From NCBI RefSeq assembly GCF_051014445.1, contig NW_027488366.1:13224001-13288000 (forward strand): DNA of 64,000 nt, given 5' to 3'. The translations under genes were made by a program, and so were the position numbers. The notes beneath the pieces are model-generated. The model was given only the letters and a program-made list of their open reading frames with translations, was not told where the DNA came from and made no database searches. Numbering within the stretch: the stretch's first letter is position 1; each line of letters begins with the position of its first letter. Positions 37,511 through 51,410 of this stretch are shown here, piece by piece. The stretch is from Colletes latitarsis. Taxonomy: Eukaryota; Arthropoda; Insecta; Hymenoptera; Colletidae.

Positions 37511-38552
37511 AAAATTTGAGCGAAAACAGGTTTAATGGACTGTTTCAGTGTGGTACCACACTACTTCGTGATCCAAACCAGAAAAAACCCAGGATCTGTT
37601 CAACAAGTATGTGAAAATCGCGAAACTGTGAGCCTGATGAGGGCAAATCTTAGACCTAACCCAGACCTAAGATGCGTTGTCCTCTAAAATATTTATCAAG
37701 ACCAGGTTTAATTGATTGTTTCAGTGTGGCCCCACATTACTACGTGATCCAAACCTGAAAAAACCCAGGATCTGTTCGACAAGTATGTGAAAAACGCGAA
37801 ACTGTGAGCCTGATGAGGGCAAATCTTAGACCTAACCCAGACCTAAGATGCTTTATCCTCTAAAATATTTATCCAGAACAGGTTTCACTGAATGTTTCAG
37901 TGTGGTACCACTTTACTACGTGATCCAATCCAGAAATAGCCCAGGATCTAGCCATGAAGTATGAGAAATATGCGATAGTAAGAGCCTGATGAGGGCAAAT
38001 CCTAGACCTATCCCAGACCTAACTTGCGTTATCCTCTAAAATATTGATCGAAACCAGGTATAATTGACTGTTTCAGCGTGGTACCACATTACTACGTGAT
38101 ACAATGCATAAACAGCCCAGGATCTAACCATGAAGTATGAGAAATATGCGATAGTATGAGCCTGATGAGGGCAAATCCTAGACGTAACCCAGACCTAACA
38201 TGCGTTATCCTCTAAAATATTTATCAAGACCAGGTTTAATTGAATGTTTCAGTGTGGTACCACATTACTACGTGATCCAAACCAGACAAAAACACAGGAT
38301 CCGTTCAACAAGTATGTGAAGAATGCGAATTTATGAGTCTGATCAGTGAAAATCTCAGGCCTTACCTAGACCTATCTCGCGTTGTCCTCTAAAATATTGA
38401 TGGAAACCAGGTTTCATTGACTGTTTCAGTGTGGTACTACATTACTACGTGATGCAATCCAGAAAAAGCCCAGGATCCGTTCAACAAGTATGTGAAGAAA
38501 GCGAAAGTATGAGTCTGATGAGGGCTAATCCCAGACCTATCCCAGACCTAAC

Positions 38553-38718
38553 ATGCGTTATCCTCAAAAATATTGATCGAAACCAGGTTTAATCGACTGT
38601 TTCAGTGTGGTATCACATTACTGCGTGATCCAAACTAGAAAAAAACCCAGGATCTCGTCAACGAGTATGAGAAGTGTGCGAAAGTATGAGTCTAACCCAG
38701 ACCTATCCCAGACCTAAC
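38553..38718 (+). repeat. Shortened 166-bp monomer, copy 1
   Basis: The distance between consecutive ATGCGTTATCC anchors is 166 bp. GAGTCTGATGAGGGCTAATCCCAG is reduced to GAGTCTAACCCAG, an 11-bp loss partly offset by one extra A in the A-run. The monomer also has CTGCGTGATCCAAACTAG and ATCTCGTCAACGAG. Confidence 0.9.
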
Positions 38719-38894
38719 ATGCGTTATCCTCTAAAATGTTTATCAAGACCAGGTTTAATTGAATGTTTCAGTGTGGTACCACATTACTACGGGATCCAAA
38801 CCAGAAAAAACCCAGGATCTGTTCAACAAGTATGTGAAAAACGCGAAAGTGTGAGCCTGATGAGAGCAAATCCCAGACCTAATCTAGACCTAAC

Positions 38895-39060
38895 ATGCGT
38901 TATCCTCAAAAATATTGATCGAAACCAGGTTTAATCGACTGTTTCAGTGTGGTACCACATTACTGCGTGATCCAAACTAGAAAAAAACCCAGGATCTCGT
39001 CAACGAATATGTGAAGTGTGCGTAAGTATGAGTCTAACCCAGACCTAACCTAGACCTAAT
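38895..39060 (+). repeat. Shortened 166-bp monomer, copy 2
   Basis: It has the same GAGTCTAACCCAG deletion and the same CTGCGTGATCCAAACTAG context as the copy at 38553, with one normal monomer between them. The shared breakpoints show that a dimer was duplicated after the deletion arose once. Confidence 0.9.
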
Positions 39061-39129
39061 ATGAATTATTCTCTAAAATATTGATCGAAACCAGGTTTAA
39101 TTGACTGTTTCAGTGTGGTCCCACATTAC

Positions 39130-39780
39130 TACGTGATCCAAACCACAAAAAACCCAGGATCTGTTCGACAAGTATGTGAAAAACGCGTAACTGTGAGCCT
39201 GATAAGGGCAAATCTTAGACCTAACCTTGACCTAACATGCGTTATCCTCTAAAATTTTTATCCAGACCAGGTTTCATTGAATGTTTCAGTGTGGTACCAC
39301 TTTACTACGTGATCCAATCCAGAAATAGCCCAGGATCTAGCCATGAAGTATGAGAAATATGCGAAAGTATGAGCCTGATGAGGGCAAATCCTAGACCTAA
39401 CCCAGACCTAACATGCGTTATTCTCTAAAATACTTATCAAGACCAGGTTTAATTGAATGTTTCAGTGTGGTACCACATTACTACGTGTTCCAAACCAGAA
39501 AAAACCCAGGATCCGTTCAACAAGTATGTGAAGAAGGCGAAAGTATGAGTCTGATCAGTGACAATCTCAGGCCTTACCTAGACCTAACTTGCGTTGTCCT
39601 CTAAAATATTGATGGAAACCAGGTTTCATTCACTGTTTCAGTGTGGTACTACAGTACTACGTGATGCAATCCAGAAAACGCACATGATCTAGCCATCAAG
39701 TATGAGAAATATGCGAAAGAATGAGCCTAATGAGAGCAAATCCCAGACCTAACCTAGACCTAACATGCGTTATCCTCTAA
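39130..39780 (+). repeat. 2.27-kb-spaced duplication, copy 2
   Basis: This is the partner of 36860-37510. It has further changes such as CGCGTAACTG, GATAAGGGC, GTGACAATCTC, TTCATTCACTG and GAAAACGCACATG, so it has diverged more than its partner from the common pattern. Confidence 0.8.
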
Positions 39781-42583
39781 AATATTGTGCGAAACCAGGT
39801 TTGATGGACAGTTTCAGTGTGGTACCACACTACTACGGGATCCAAACCAGAAAAAACCCAGGATCTGTTCAACAAGTATGTGAAAAACGCGAAAGTATGA
39901 GCCTGATGAGGTCAAATCCCAGACCAATCCCAGACTTAACTTTCGTTATCCTCTAAGATATTGATCGAAACCAGGTATAATCGTCTGTTTCAGTGTGGTA
40001 CCACATTACTACGTGATCCAAACCAGAAAAAACCCAGGATCAGTTCAACAAGTATGTGAAGAATGCGAAGGTATGAGTCTGATGAGTGAAAATCCCAGGC
40101 CTGACCTAGACCTAACATGCGATGTCCTCTAAAATATTGATCCAAACCAGGTTTAATGGACTGTTTCAGTGTGGTACCACACTACTACGTGATCCAAACC
40201 AGAGAAAAGCCAGGATCTGTTCAACAAGTATGTGAAAAACACGAAAGTATGAGTCTGATGAGGACAAATCCCATACCTATCCCAGACCTAACATGCGTTT
40301 TCCTATAAAATATTTATCAAGACCAGGTTTAATTGATTGTTTCAGTGTGGACCCACATTACTAGCTGATCCAAACCAGAAAAAACCCAGGATCCGTTCAA
40401 CAAGTATGTGAAGAATGCGAAAGTATGAGTCTGATGAGTGAAAATCCCAGGCCTGACCTAGACCTAACATGCGTTATCCTCTAAAATATTGAGCGAAACC
40501 AGGTTTAATGGACTGTTTCAGTGTGGTACCACACTACTACGGGATCCAAACCAGAAAAAACCCAGGATCTGTTCAACAAGTATGTGAAGTGTGCGAAAGT
40601 ATGAGTCTGATGAGGTCAAATCCCAGACCAATCCCAGACTTAACTTGCGTTATCCTCTAAAATATTGATCGGAACCAGGTTTCATCGACTGTTTCAGCGT
40701 GGTACCACATTACTACGTGATACATTCCAGAAATAGCCCAGGATCTAGCCATGATGTATGAGAAAGATGCGAAAGTATGAGCATGATGAGGGCAAATTCT
40801 AGACCTGATCCAGACCTAACATGCGTTATCCTCTAAAATATTTTTCAAGACCAGGTTTAATTGACTGTTTCAGTGTGGTCCCACATTACTACGTGATCCA
40901 AACCAGAAAAGCCCAGGATCCGTTCTACAAGTATGTGAAGAATGCGAAAGTATGAGTCTGATGAGTGAAAATCCCAGGCCTAACCTAGACCTAACATGCG
41001 TTATCCTCAAAAATATTGATCGAAACCTGGTTTAATCGACTGTTTCAGTGCGGTACCACATTACTATGTGATCCAAACCAGAAAGTAACCCAGGATCTGT
41101 TCAACGAGTATGTGAAGTGTGCGAAAGTATGAGTCTGATGAGCCCAAATCCCAGGCCAATCCCAGACTTAACTTGCGTTATCCTCTAAAATATTTATCAA
41201 GACCAGGTTTAATTGAATGTTTCAGTGTGGTACCACTTTACTACGTGATCCAAAGCAGAAAAAACCCTCGGTCAGGTCAACATGTATGTTAAAACTGCGA
41301 AAGTATGACCCTGATGAGGGCAAATTCCAGACCTAACCTAGACCTAACATGCGTTATCCTCTAAAATATTGATCCAAACCAGGTTTAATGGACTGTTTCA
41401 GTGTGGTACCACACTACTACGTGATCCAAACCAGAGAAAAGCCAGGATCTGTTCAACAAGTATGTGAAAAACACGAAAGTATGAGCCTGATGAGGGCAAA
41501 TCCCAGACCAATCCCAGACCTAACTTGCGTTGTCCTCTAAGATATTGATGGAAACCAGGTTTAATTGACTGTTTCAGTGTTGTACTTCATTACTACGTGA
41601 TGCAATCCAGAAAAAGCCCAGGATCTAGCCATCAAGTATGAGAAATATGCGAAGGAACGAGCCTGATGAGAGCAAATCCCAGACCTAACCTAGACCTAAC
41701 ATGAATTATTCTCTAAAATATTGATCGAAACCAGGTTTAATCGACTGTTTCAGTGTGGTACCACATTACTATGTGATCCAAACCAGAAAATAACCCAGGA
41801 TCTGTTCAACGAGTATGTGAAGTGTGCGAAAGTATGAGTCTGATGAGGTCAAATCCCAGACCTATCCCAAACCTAACTATGCGTTATCCTCTAAAATATT
41901 GATCAAAATCAGGTTTAATCGACTGTTTCAGTGTGGTACCACATTACTATGTGATCCAAACCAGAAAATAACCCAGGATCTGTTCAACGAGTATGTGAAG
42001 TGTGCGAAAGTATGAGTCTGATGAGGTCAAATCCCGGACCAATCCCAGACTTAACTTGCGTTATCCTCTAAGATATTGATCGAAACCAGGTTTAATCGAC
42101 TGTTTCAGTGTGGTACCACATGACTACGTGATCCAAACCAGAAAAAACCCAGGATCTGTTCACCGAGTATGTGAAGTGTGCGAAAGTATGAGTCTGATGA
42201 GGGCAAATCCCAGACCTATCCCAGACCTAACATGCGTTATCCACTAAAATATTTATCAAGACCAGGTTTAATTGATTGTTTCAGTGTGGACCCACATTAC
42301 TACGTGATCCAAACCAGAAAAAACCCAGGATCCGTTCAACAAGTATGTGAAGAATGCGAAAGTATGAGTCTGATGAGTGAAAAAACCAGGCCTGACCTAG
42401 ACCTAACATGCGTTATCCACTAAAATATTGAGCGAAACCAGGTTTAATGGAATGTTTCAGTGTGGTACCACACTACTACGGGATCCAAACCAGAAAAAAC
42501 CCAGGATCTGTTCAACAAGTATGTGAAAAACGCGAAAGTATGAGCCTGATGAGGGCAAATCCCGGACCTATCCCAGACCTAAC

Positions 42584-45500
42584 TTGCGTTATCCTCTAAA
42601 ATATTCATCGAAACCAGGTTTAATTGGATGTTTCAGTGTGGTATCACACTACTACGTGACCCAAACCAGAAAAAACCCAGGATCTGTTCAACAAGTATGT
42701 GAAAAACGCGAAAGTATGAGCCTGATGAGGGCAAATCCCGGACCTATCCCAGACCTAACTTGCGTTATCCTCTAAAATATTCATCGAAACCAGGTTTAAT
42801 CGACTGTTTCAGTGTGGTACCACATTACTATGTGATCCAAACCAGAAAATAACCCAGGATCCGTTCAACAAGTATGTGAAGAATGCGAAAGTATGAGTCT
42901 GATGAGGGCAAATCCCAGACCTATCCCAGACCTAACATGCGTTATCCTCTAAAATATTTATCAAGACCAGGTTTAATTGATTGTTTCAGTGTGGACCCAC
43001 ATTACTACGTGATCCAAACCAGAAAAAACCCAGGATCCGTTCAACAAGTATGTGAAGAATGCGAATGTATGAGTCTGATCAGTGAAAATCTCAGGCCTTA
43101 CCTAGACCTAACTTGCGTTGTCCTCTAAAATATTGATGGGAACCTGGTTTAATCGACTGTTTCAGTGTGGAACCACATTACCATGTGATCCAAACCAGAA
43201 AATAACCCAGGATCCGTTCAACAAGTATGTGAAGAATGCGAATGTATGAGTCTGATGAGTGAAAATCCCAGGCCTTACCTAGACCTAACTTGCGTTATCC
43301 TCTAAAATATTTATCAAGACCAGGTTTAATTGATTGTTTCAGTGTGGACCCACATTACTACGTGATCCAAACCAGAAAAAACCCAGGATCAGTTCAACAA
43401 GTATAAGAAGAATGCGAAAGTATGAGCCTGATGAAGGCAAATCCCGGACCTATCCCAGACCTAACTTGCGTTATCCTCTAAAATATTCATCGAAACCAGG
43501 TTTAATTGATTGTTTCAGTGTGGACCCACATTACTACGTGATCCAAACCAGAAAAAACCCAGGATCCGTTCAACAGGTATGTGAAGAACGCGAAAGTATG
43601 ATTCTGATGAGTGAAAAAACCAGGCCTGACCTAGACCTAACATGCGTTATCCTCTAAAATATTGAGCGAAACCAGGTTTAATGGACTGTTTCAGTGTGGT
43701 ACCACACTACTACGGGATCCAAACCAGAAAAAACCCAGGATCTGTTCAACAAGTATGTGAAAAACGCGACAGTATGAGCCTGATGAGGGCAAATCCCAGA
43801 ACTATCCCAGACCTAACTTGCGTTGTCCTCTAAAATATTGATGAAAACCAGGTTTAATTGACTGTTTCAGTGCTGTACTTCATTACTACGTGATGCAATC
43901 CAGAAAAAGCTCAGGATCTAGCCATCAAGTATGAGAAATATGCGAAAGAATGAGCCTGATGAGGGCAAATCCTAGACCTATCCCAGACCTAACTTGCGTT
44001 ATCCTCTAAAGTATTGATCGAAACCAGGTTTAATTGACTGTATCAGCGTGGTACCACATTACTACGTGAAACAATGCAGAAACAGCCCAGGATCTAGCCA
44101 TGAAGTATGAGAAATATGCGAAAATATGAGCCTGATGAGGGCAAATCCTAGACGTAACCCAGACCTAACATGCGTTATCCGCTAAAATATTTATCAAGAC
44201 CAGGTTTAATAGAATGTTACAGTGTGGTACCACATTACTACGTGATCCAAACCAGAAAAAACCCCGGATCCGTTCAACAAGTATGTGAAGAATGCGAATG
44301 TATGAGTCTGATCAGTGAAAATCTCAGGCCTTACCTAGACCTAACTTGCGTTGTCCTCTAAAATATTGATGGAAACCAGGTTTCGTTGACTGTTTCAGTG
44401 TGGTACTACGTTACTACGTGATGCAATCCGGAAAAAGCACAGGATCTAGCCATCAAGTATGAGACATATGCGAAAGAATGAGCCTGATGAGAGCAAATCC
44501 CAGACCTAACCTAGACCTAACATGTGTTATCCTCTAAAATATTGAGCGAAACCAGGTTTAATGGACGGTTTCAGTGTGGTACCACACTACTTCGTGATCC
44601 AAACCAGAAAAAACCCAGGATCTGTTCAACAAGTATATGAAAAACGCGAAACTGTGAGCCTGATGAGGGCAAATCTTGGACCTATCCCAGACCTAAGATG
44701 CGTTGTCCTCTAAAATATTTATCCAGACCAGGTTTCATTGAATGTTTCAGTGTGGTACCACTTTACTACGTGATCCAATTCAGAAATAGCCCAGGATCTA
44801 GCCTTGAAGTATGAGAAATATGCGAAAGTATGAGCCTGATGAGGGCAAATCCTAGACCCAACCCAGACCTAACATGCGTCATCCTCTAAAATATTTATCA
44901 AGACCAGGTTTAATTGAATGTTTCAGTGTGGTACCACATTACTATGTGATCCAAACCAGAAAATAACGCAGGATCTGTTCAACGAGTATGCCAAGTGTGC
45001 GAAAGTATGAGCCTGATGAGGGCAAATCCCAGACCTATCCCAGACCTAACATGCGTTATCCTCTAAAATATTTATCAAGACCAGGTTTAATTGATTGTTT
45101 CAGTGTGGACCCACATTACTACGTGATCCAAACCAGAAAAAACCCAGGATCCGTTCAACAAGTATGTGAAGAATGCGAAAGTATGAGTCTGATGAGTGAA
45201 AATCCCAGGCCTGACCTAGACCTAACATGCGTTGTCGTCTACAATATTGAGCGAAACCAGGGTTAATGGACTATTTCAGTGTGGTACCACACTACTACGG
45301 GATCCAAACCAGAAAAAACCCAGGATCTGTTCAACTAGTATGTGAAAAACGCGAAAGTATGAGCCTGATGAGGGCAAATCACAGACCTATCCCAGACCTA
45401 ACTTGCGTTATCCTCTAAAATATTGATCGAAACCAGGATTAATCGACTGTTTCAGTGTGGAACCACATTACTACGTGATCCAAACCAGAAAAAAAACCCA

Positions 45501-48500
45501 GGATCTTGTCAACGAGTATGTGAATTGTGCGAAAGTATGAGTCTGATGAGGGCTAATCCCAGACCTATCCCAGACCTAGCTTGCGTTATCCTCTAAGATA
45601 TTGATGGAAACCAGGTTTAATTGACTATTTCAGTGTTGTACTTCATTACTACGTGATGCAGTCCAGAAAAAGCCCAGGATATAGCCATCAAGTATGAGAA
45701 ATATGCGAAAGAATGAGCCTGATGAGAGCAAATCCCAGACCTAACCTAGACCTAACATGCGTTATCCTCTAAAATATTTATCAAGACCAGGTTTAATTGA
45801 ATGTTTCAGTGTGGTACTACATTACTACGTGACCCAAACCAGAAAAAACCCAGGATCTGTTCAACAAGTATGTGAAAAACGCGAAAGTATGAGCCTGATG
45901 AGGGCAAATCCCAGACCTATCCCAGACCTAACATGCGTTATCCTCTAAAATATTTATCAAGACCAGGTTTAATTGATTGTTTCGGTGTGGACCCACATTG
46001 CTACGTGATCCAAACCAGAAAATAACCCAGGATCTGTTCAACGAGTATGTGAAGTGTGCGAAAGTATGAGTCTGATGAGGGCAAATCCCAGACCTATCCC
46101 AGACCTAACATTCGTTATCCTCTAAAATATTTATCAAGACCAGGTTTAATTGATTGTTTCAGTGTGGACCCACATGACTACGTGTTCCAAACCAGAAAAA
46201 ACCCAGGATCCGTTCAACAAGTATGTGAAGAATGCGAAAGTATGAGTCTGATGAGTGAAAATCCCAGGACTAACCTAGACCTAACATGCGTTATCCTCAA
46301 AAATATTGATCGAAACCTGGTTTAATCGACTGTTTCAGTGTGGTACCACATTACTATGTGATCCAAACCAGAAAATAACCCAGGATCTGTTCAACGAGTA
46401 TGTGAAGTGTGCGAAAGTATGAGTCTGATGAGGTCAAATCCCAGACCAATCCCAGACTTAACTTGCGTTATCCTCTAAAATATTGATCGAAACCAGGTTT
46501 AATCGACTGTTTCAGTGTGGTACCACATTACTACGTGATCCAAACGAGAAAAAACCCAGGATCAGTTCAACAAGTATAAGAAGAATGCGAAAGTATGTGT
46601 CTGATGAGTGAAAATCCCAGGGCTAACCTAGACCTAACATGCGTTATCCTCTAAAATATTAATCCAAACCAGGTTTAGTGGACTGTTTCAGTGTGGTACC
46701 ACATTACTACGTGGTACAAACCAGAAAAAACCCAGGATCCGTTCAACAAGTATGTGAGGAATGCGAATGTATGAGTCTGATGAGTGAAAATCCCAGGCCT
46801 TACCTAGACCTAACTTGCGTTATCCTCTAAAATATTTATCAAGACCAGGTTTAATTGATTGTTTCAGTGTGGACCCACATTACTACGTGATCCAAACCAG
46901 AAAAAACCCAGGATCAGTTCAACAAGTATAAGAAGAATGCGAAAGTATGAGCCTGATGAGGGCAAATCCCGGACCTATCCCAGACCTAACTTGCGTTATC
47001 CTCTAAAATATTCATCGAAACCAGGTTTAATCGACTGTTTTAGTGTGGTACCACATTACTACGTGATCCAAACCAGAAAAAACCCAGGATCTGTTCAACA
47101 AGTATGTGAAAAACGCGAAACTGTGAGCCTGATGAGGGCAAATCTTAGACCTAACCCAGACCTAAGATGCGTTATCCTCTAAAATATTTATCCAGACCAG
47201 GTTTCATTGAATGTTTCAGTGTGGTACCACTTTACTACGTGATCCAATCCAGAAATAGTCCAGGATCTAGCCATGAAGTATGAGAAATATGCGATAGTAA
47301 GAGCCTGATGAGGGCAAATCCAAGACCTATCCCAGACCTAACTTGCGTTATCCTCTAAAGTATTGATCGAAACCAGGTTTAATTGACTGTTTCAGCGTGG
47401 TACCACATTACTACGTGATGCAATCCAGAAAAAGCCCAGGATCTAGCCATCAAGTATGAGAAATATGCGAAAGAATGAGCCTGATGAGAGCAAATCCCAG
47501 ACCTAACCTAGACCTAACATGCGTTATCCTCTAAAATAATGAGCGAAACCAGGTTTAATGGACGGTTTCAGTGTGGTACCACACTACTTCGTGATCCAAA
47601 CCAGAAAAAATCCAGGATCTGTTCAACAAGTATATGAAAAACGCGAAACTGTGAGCCTGATGAGGGCAAATCTTAGACCTATCCCAGACCTAAGATGCGT
47701 TGTCCTCTAAAATATTTATCCAGACCAGGTTTCATTGAATGTTTCAGTGTGGTACCACTTTACTACGTGATCCAATTCAGAAATAGCCCAGGATCTAGCC
47801 TTGAAGTATGAGAAATATGCGAAAGTATGAGCGTGATGAGGGCAAATCCTAGACCTAACCCAGACCTAACATGCGTCATCCTCTAAAATATTTATCAAGA
47901 CCAGGTTTAATTGAATGTTTCAGTGTGGTACCACATTACTATGTGATCCAAACCAGAAAATAACACAGGATCTGTTCAACGAGTATGTGAAATGTGCGAA
48001 AGTATGAGCCTGATGAGGGCAAATCCCAGACCTATCCCAGACTTAACATGCGTTATCCTCTAAAATATTTATCAAGAATAAGTTTAATTGATTGTTTCAG
48101 TGTGGACCCACATTACTACGTGATCCAAACCAGAAAAAACCCAGGATCCGTTCAACAAGTATGTGAAGAATGCGAAAGAATGAGTCTGATGAGTGAAAAT
48201 CCCAGGCCTGACGTAGACCTAACATGCGTTATCGTCTAAAATATTGAGCGAAACCAGGGTTAATGGACTGTTTCAGTGTGGTACCACACTACTACGTGAT
48301 CCAAACCAGAAAAAACCCAGGATCCGTTCAACAAGTATGTGAAGTGTGCGAAAGTATGAGCCTGATATGTGCAAATCCCAGACCTAACCTAGACCCAACA
48401 TGAATTATTCTCGAAAATATTGGTCGAAACCAGGTTTAATTGACTGTTTCTGTGTGGTCCCACATTACTACGTGACCCGAACCAGAAAAAACCCAGGTTC

Positions 48501-48600
48501 CGTTCAACAAGTATGTGAAGAATGCGAAAGTATGAGTCTGATGAGTGAAAAAACCAGGCCTGACCTAGACCTAACATGCGTTATCCTCTAAAATATTGAG
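42584..48600 (+). repeat. Second-half HOR, copy A
   Basis: Copy A matches copy B at offsets of 10043 bp (42.58-43.1 kb) and then 10571-10573 bp (43.29-48.5 kb). The later value is 60 monomers plus about 12 bp. Ordered landmarks include AATATTCATCG copies, CTCAGGCCTTACC monomers, TAGACGTAACCC (44149), the CGTCATCCTC copy and TATCAAGAATAAG near 48070. The stretch 43.5-44.0 kb matches copy C (offset 16212) and not copy B. The frames at 46859-47182 and 57432-57755 translate identically, which shows how recent this duplication is. Confidence 0.9.
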
Positions 48601-49457
48601 CGAAACCAGGTTTAATGGACTGTTTCAGTGTGGTACCACACTACTACGGTATCCAAACCAGAAAAAACCCAGGATCTGTTCAACTAGTATGTGAAAAACG
48701 CGAAAGTATGAGCCTGATGAGGGCAAATCCCAGACCTATCCCTGACCTAACTTGCGTTATCCTCTAAAATATTGATCGAAACAAGGTTTAATCGACTGTT
48801 TCAGTGTGGAACCACATTACTACGTGATCCAAACCAGAACAAAACCCAGGATCTTGTCAACGAGTATGTGAATTGTGCGAAAGTATGAGTCTGATGAGGT
48901 CAAATCCCAGACCAATCCCAGACTTAACTTGCGTTTTCCTCTAAAATATTGATCGAAACCAGGTTTAATCGACTGTTTCAGTGCGGTACCACATTACTAC
49001 GTGATCCAAACCAGAAAAAACCCAGGATCAGTTCAACAGGTATGAGAAGAATGCGAAAGTATGAGTCTGATGAGTGAAAATCCCAGACCTATCCCAGACC
49101 TAACATGCGTTATCCTCTAAAATATTTATCGAAACCTGGTTTAATCGACTGTTTCAGTTTGGTACCACATTACTATGTGATCCAAACCAGAAAAAACCCA
49201 GGATCTGTTCAACAAGTATGTGAAGTGTGCGTAAGTATGAGTCTGATGAGGGCAAATCCCACACCTATCCCAGACCTAACTTGCGTTATCCTCTAAAATA
49301 TTGATCGAAACTAGGTTTAACCGACTGTTTCAGTTTGGTACCACATTACTATGTGATCCAAACCAGAAAATAACCCAGGGTCTGTTCAACGAGTATGTGA
49401 AGTGTGCGAAAGTATGAGTCTGATGAGGGCAAATCCCAGACCTATCCCAGACCTAAC

Positions 49458-49809
49458 ATGCGTTATCCTCTAAAATATTTATCAAGACCAGGTTTAGTTG
49501 ATTGTATCAGTGTGTACCCATATTACTACGTGATCCAAACCAGAAAAAACCCAGGATCTGTTCAACAAGTATGTGAAAAACGCGAAAGTATGAGCCTGAT
49601 GAGGGCAAATCCCAGACCTATCCCAGACCTAACATGCGTTATCCTCTAAAATATTTATCAAGACCAGGTTTAGTTGATTGTATCAGTGTGTACCCATATT
49701 ACTACGTGATCCAAACCAGAAAAAACCCAGGATCTGTTCAACAAGTATGTGAAAAACGCGAAAGTATGAGCCTGATGAGGGCAAATCCCAGACTTATCCC
49801 AGACCTAAC
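49458..49809 (+). repeat. Adjacent 176-bp monomer duplication
   Basis: Two consecutive monomers starting at 49458 and 49634 share the otherwise private string GTTTAGTTGATTGTATCAG and GTGTACCCATATTAC. They differ near their ends (GACCTATCCC versus GACTTATCCC, and CTAACATGCG versus CTAACTTGCG). This is the smallest expansion step, a gain of one monomer. Confidence 0.9.
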
Positions 49810-51059
49810 TTGCGTTATCCTCTAAAATATTGATCGATACCAGGTTTAATTGACTGTTTCAGTGTGGTACCACATTACTACGTAATCCAATCCAGAAATA
49901 GCCCAGGATCTAGCCATGAAGTATGAGAAATGTGCGAAAGTATGAGTCTGATGTGGGCAAATCTTGGACCTAACCCAGACCTAAGATGCGTTATCCTCTA
50001 AAATATTTATCCAGACCAGGTTTCATTGAATGTTTCAGTGTGGTACCACTTTACTACGTGATCCAATCCAGAAATGGCCAAGGATCTAGCCATGAAGTAT
50101 GAGAAATATGCGAAAGTATGAGCCTGATGAGGGCAAATCCTAGACCTAACCCAGACCTAAGATGCGTTATCCTCTAAAATATTTATCCAGAACAGGTTTC
50201 ATTGAATGTTTCAGTGTGGTACCACTTTACTACGTGATCCAATCCAGAAATAGCCCAGGATCTAGCCATGAACTATGAGAAATATGCGATAGTAAGAGCC
50301 TGATGAGGGCAAATCCTAGACCAATCCCAGACCTAACTTGCGTTATCCTCTAAAATATTGATCGAAACCAGGTTTAATTGACTGTTTCAGCGTGGTACCA
50401 CATTACTACGTGATACAATTCAGAAACAGCCCAGGATCTAGCCATGAAGTATGAGAAATATGCGAAAGTATGAGCCAGATGAGGGCAAATCCTAGACGTA
50501 ACCCAGACCTAACATGCGTTATCCTCTAAAATATTTATCAAGACCAGGTTTAATAGAATGTTTCAGTGAGGTACCACATTACTACGTGATCCAAACCAGA
50601 AAAAACCCAGGATCCGTTCAACAAGTATGTGAAGAATGCGAATGTATGAGTCTGATCAGTGAAAATCTCAGGCCTTACCAAGACCTAACTTGCGTTGTCC
50701 TCTAAAATATTGATGGAAACCAGGTTTCATTGACTGCTTCAGTGTGGTACTACATTACTACGTGAGGTAATCCAGAAAAAGCCCAGGATCTAGCCATCAA
50801 GTATGAGAAATATGCGAAAGAATGAGCCTGATGAGAGCAAATCCCAGACCTAACCTAGACCTAACATGCGTTATCCTCTAAAATAATGAGCGAAACCAGG
50901 TTTAATGGACTGTTTCAGTGTGGTACCACACTACTTCGTGATCCAAACCAGAAAAAACCCAGGATCTGTTCAACAAGTATGTGAAAAACGCGAAACTGTG
51001 TGCCTGATGAGGGCGAATCCCAGACCTATGCCAGACCTAACTTGCGTTGTCCTCTAAGA

Positions 51060-51410
51060 TATTGATGGAAACCAGGTTTAATTGACTGTTTCAGTGTTGT
51101 ACTTCATTACTACGTGATACAAACCAGAAAAAACCCAGGATCTGTTCAACAAATATGTGAAAGACGCGAAAGTATGAGCCTGATGAGGGCGAATCCCAGA
51201 CCTATGCCAGACCTAACTTGCGTTGTCCTCTAAGATATTGATGGAAACCAGGTTTAATTGACTATTTCAGTGTTGTACTTCATTACTACGTGATGCAGTC
51301 CAGAAAAAGCCCAGTATATAGCCATCAAGTATGAGAAATATGCGAAAGAATGAGCCTGATGAGAGCAAATCCCAGACCTAACCCAGACCTAACATGCGTT
51401 ATCCTCTAAA
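51060..51410 (+). repeat. Chimeric G/C monomer followed by its G neighbour
   Basis: The monomer from about 51060 begins as G (GATGGAAACC, GTGTTGTACTTC) but continues as C (GATACAAACC, GAGGGCGAATCC, CTATGCCAG). Its tail repeats that of the preceding monomer exactly one unit later, and the next monomer again begins GATGGAAACC. The switch lies within the shared CATTACTACGTGAT. This is a recombinant produced by one-register unequal exchange. Confidence 0.85.

Larger units (their letters stand above)
36111..42583 (+). repeat. Irregular transition mosaic between two HOR families
   Basis: I see no long regular offset here. Second-half markers begin (TAGACGTAACCC at 36244 and 38179, CTCAGGCCTTACC near 36418, 37308, 38352 and 39565). 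The last, mutated, first-half F monomer lies at 41267. Short local duplications and two 166-bp monomers are annotated separately. A one-base insertion (CTAACTATGCG) is seen near 41879, between two near-identical A-type monomers at about 41730-42040. No gene or foreign element is visible. Confidence 0.8.

Noticed and set aside
33900..42600. Assembly artefact or misjoin at the HOR family boundary
   Set aside because: Markers of both families intermix over about 5 kb, and monomer phase changes only through two clear 166-bp monomers, so a single false join is unlikely. Read data would be needed to exclude it fully.
48389..48577. Minus-strand open frame of 62 codons
   Set aside because: It is the antisense shadow of one monomer that happens to lack stops. 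No other monomer keeps it.
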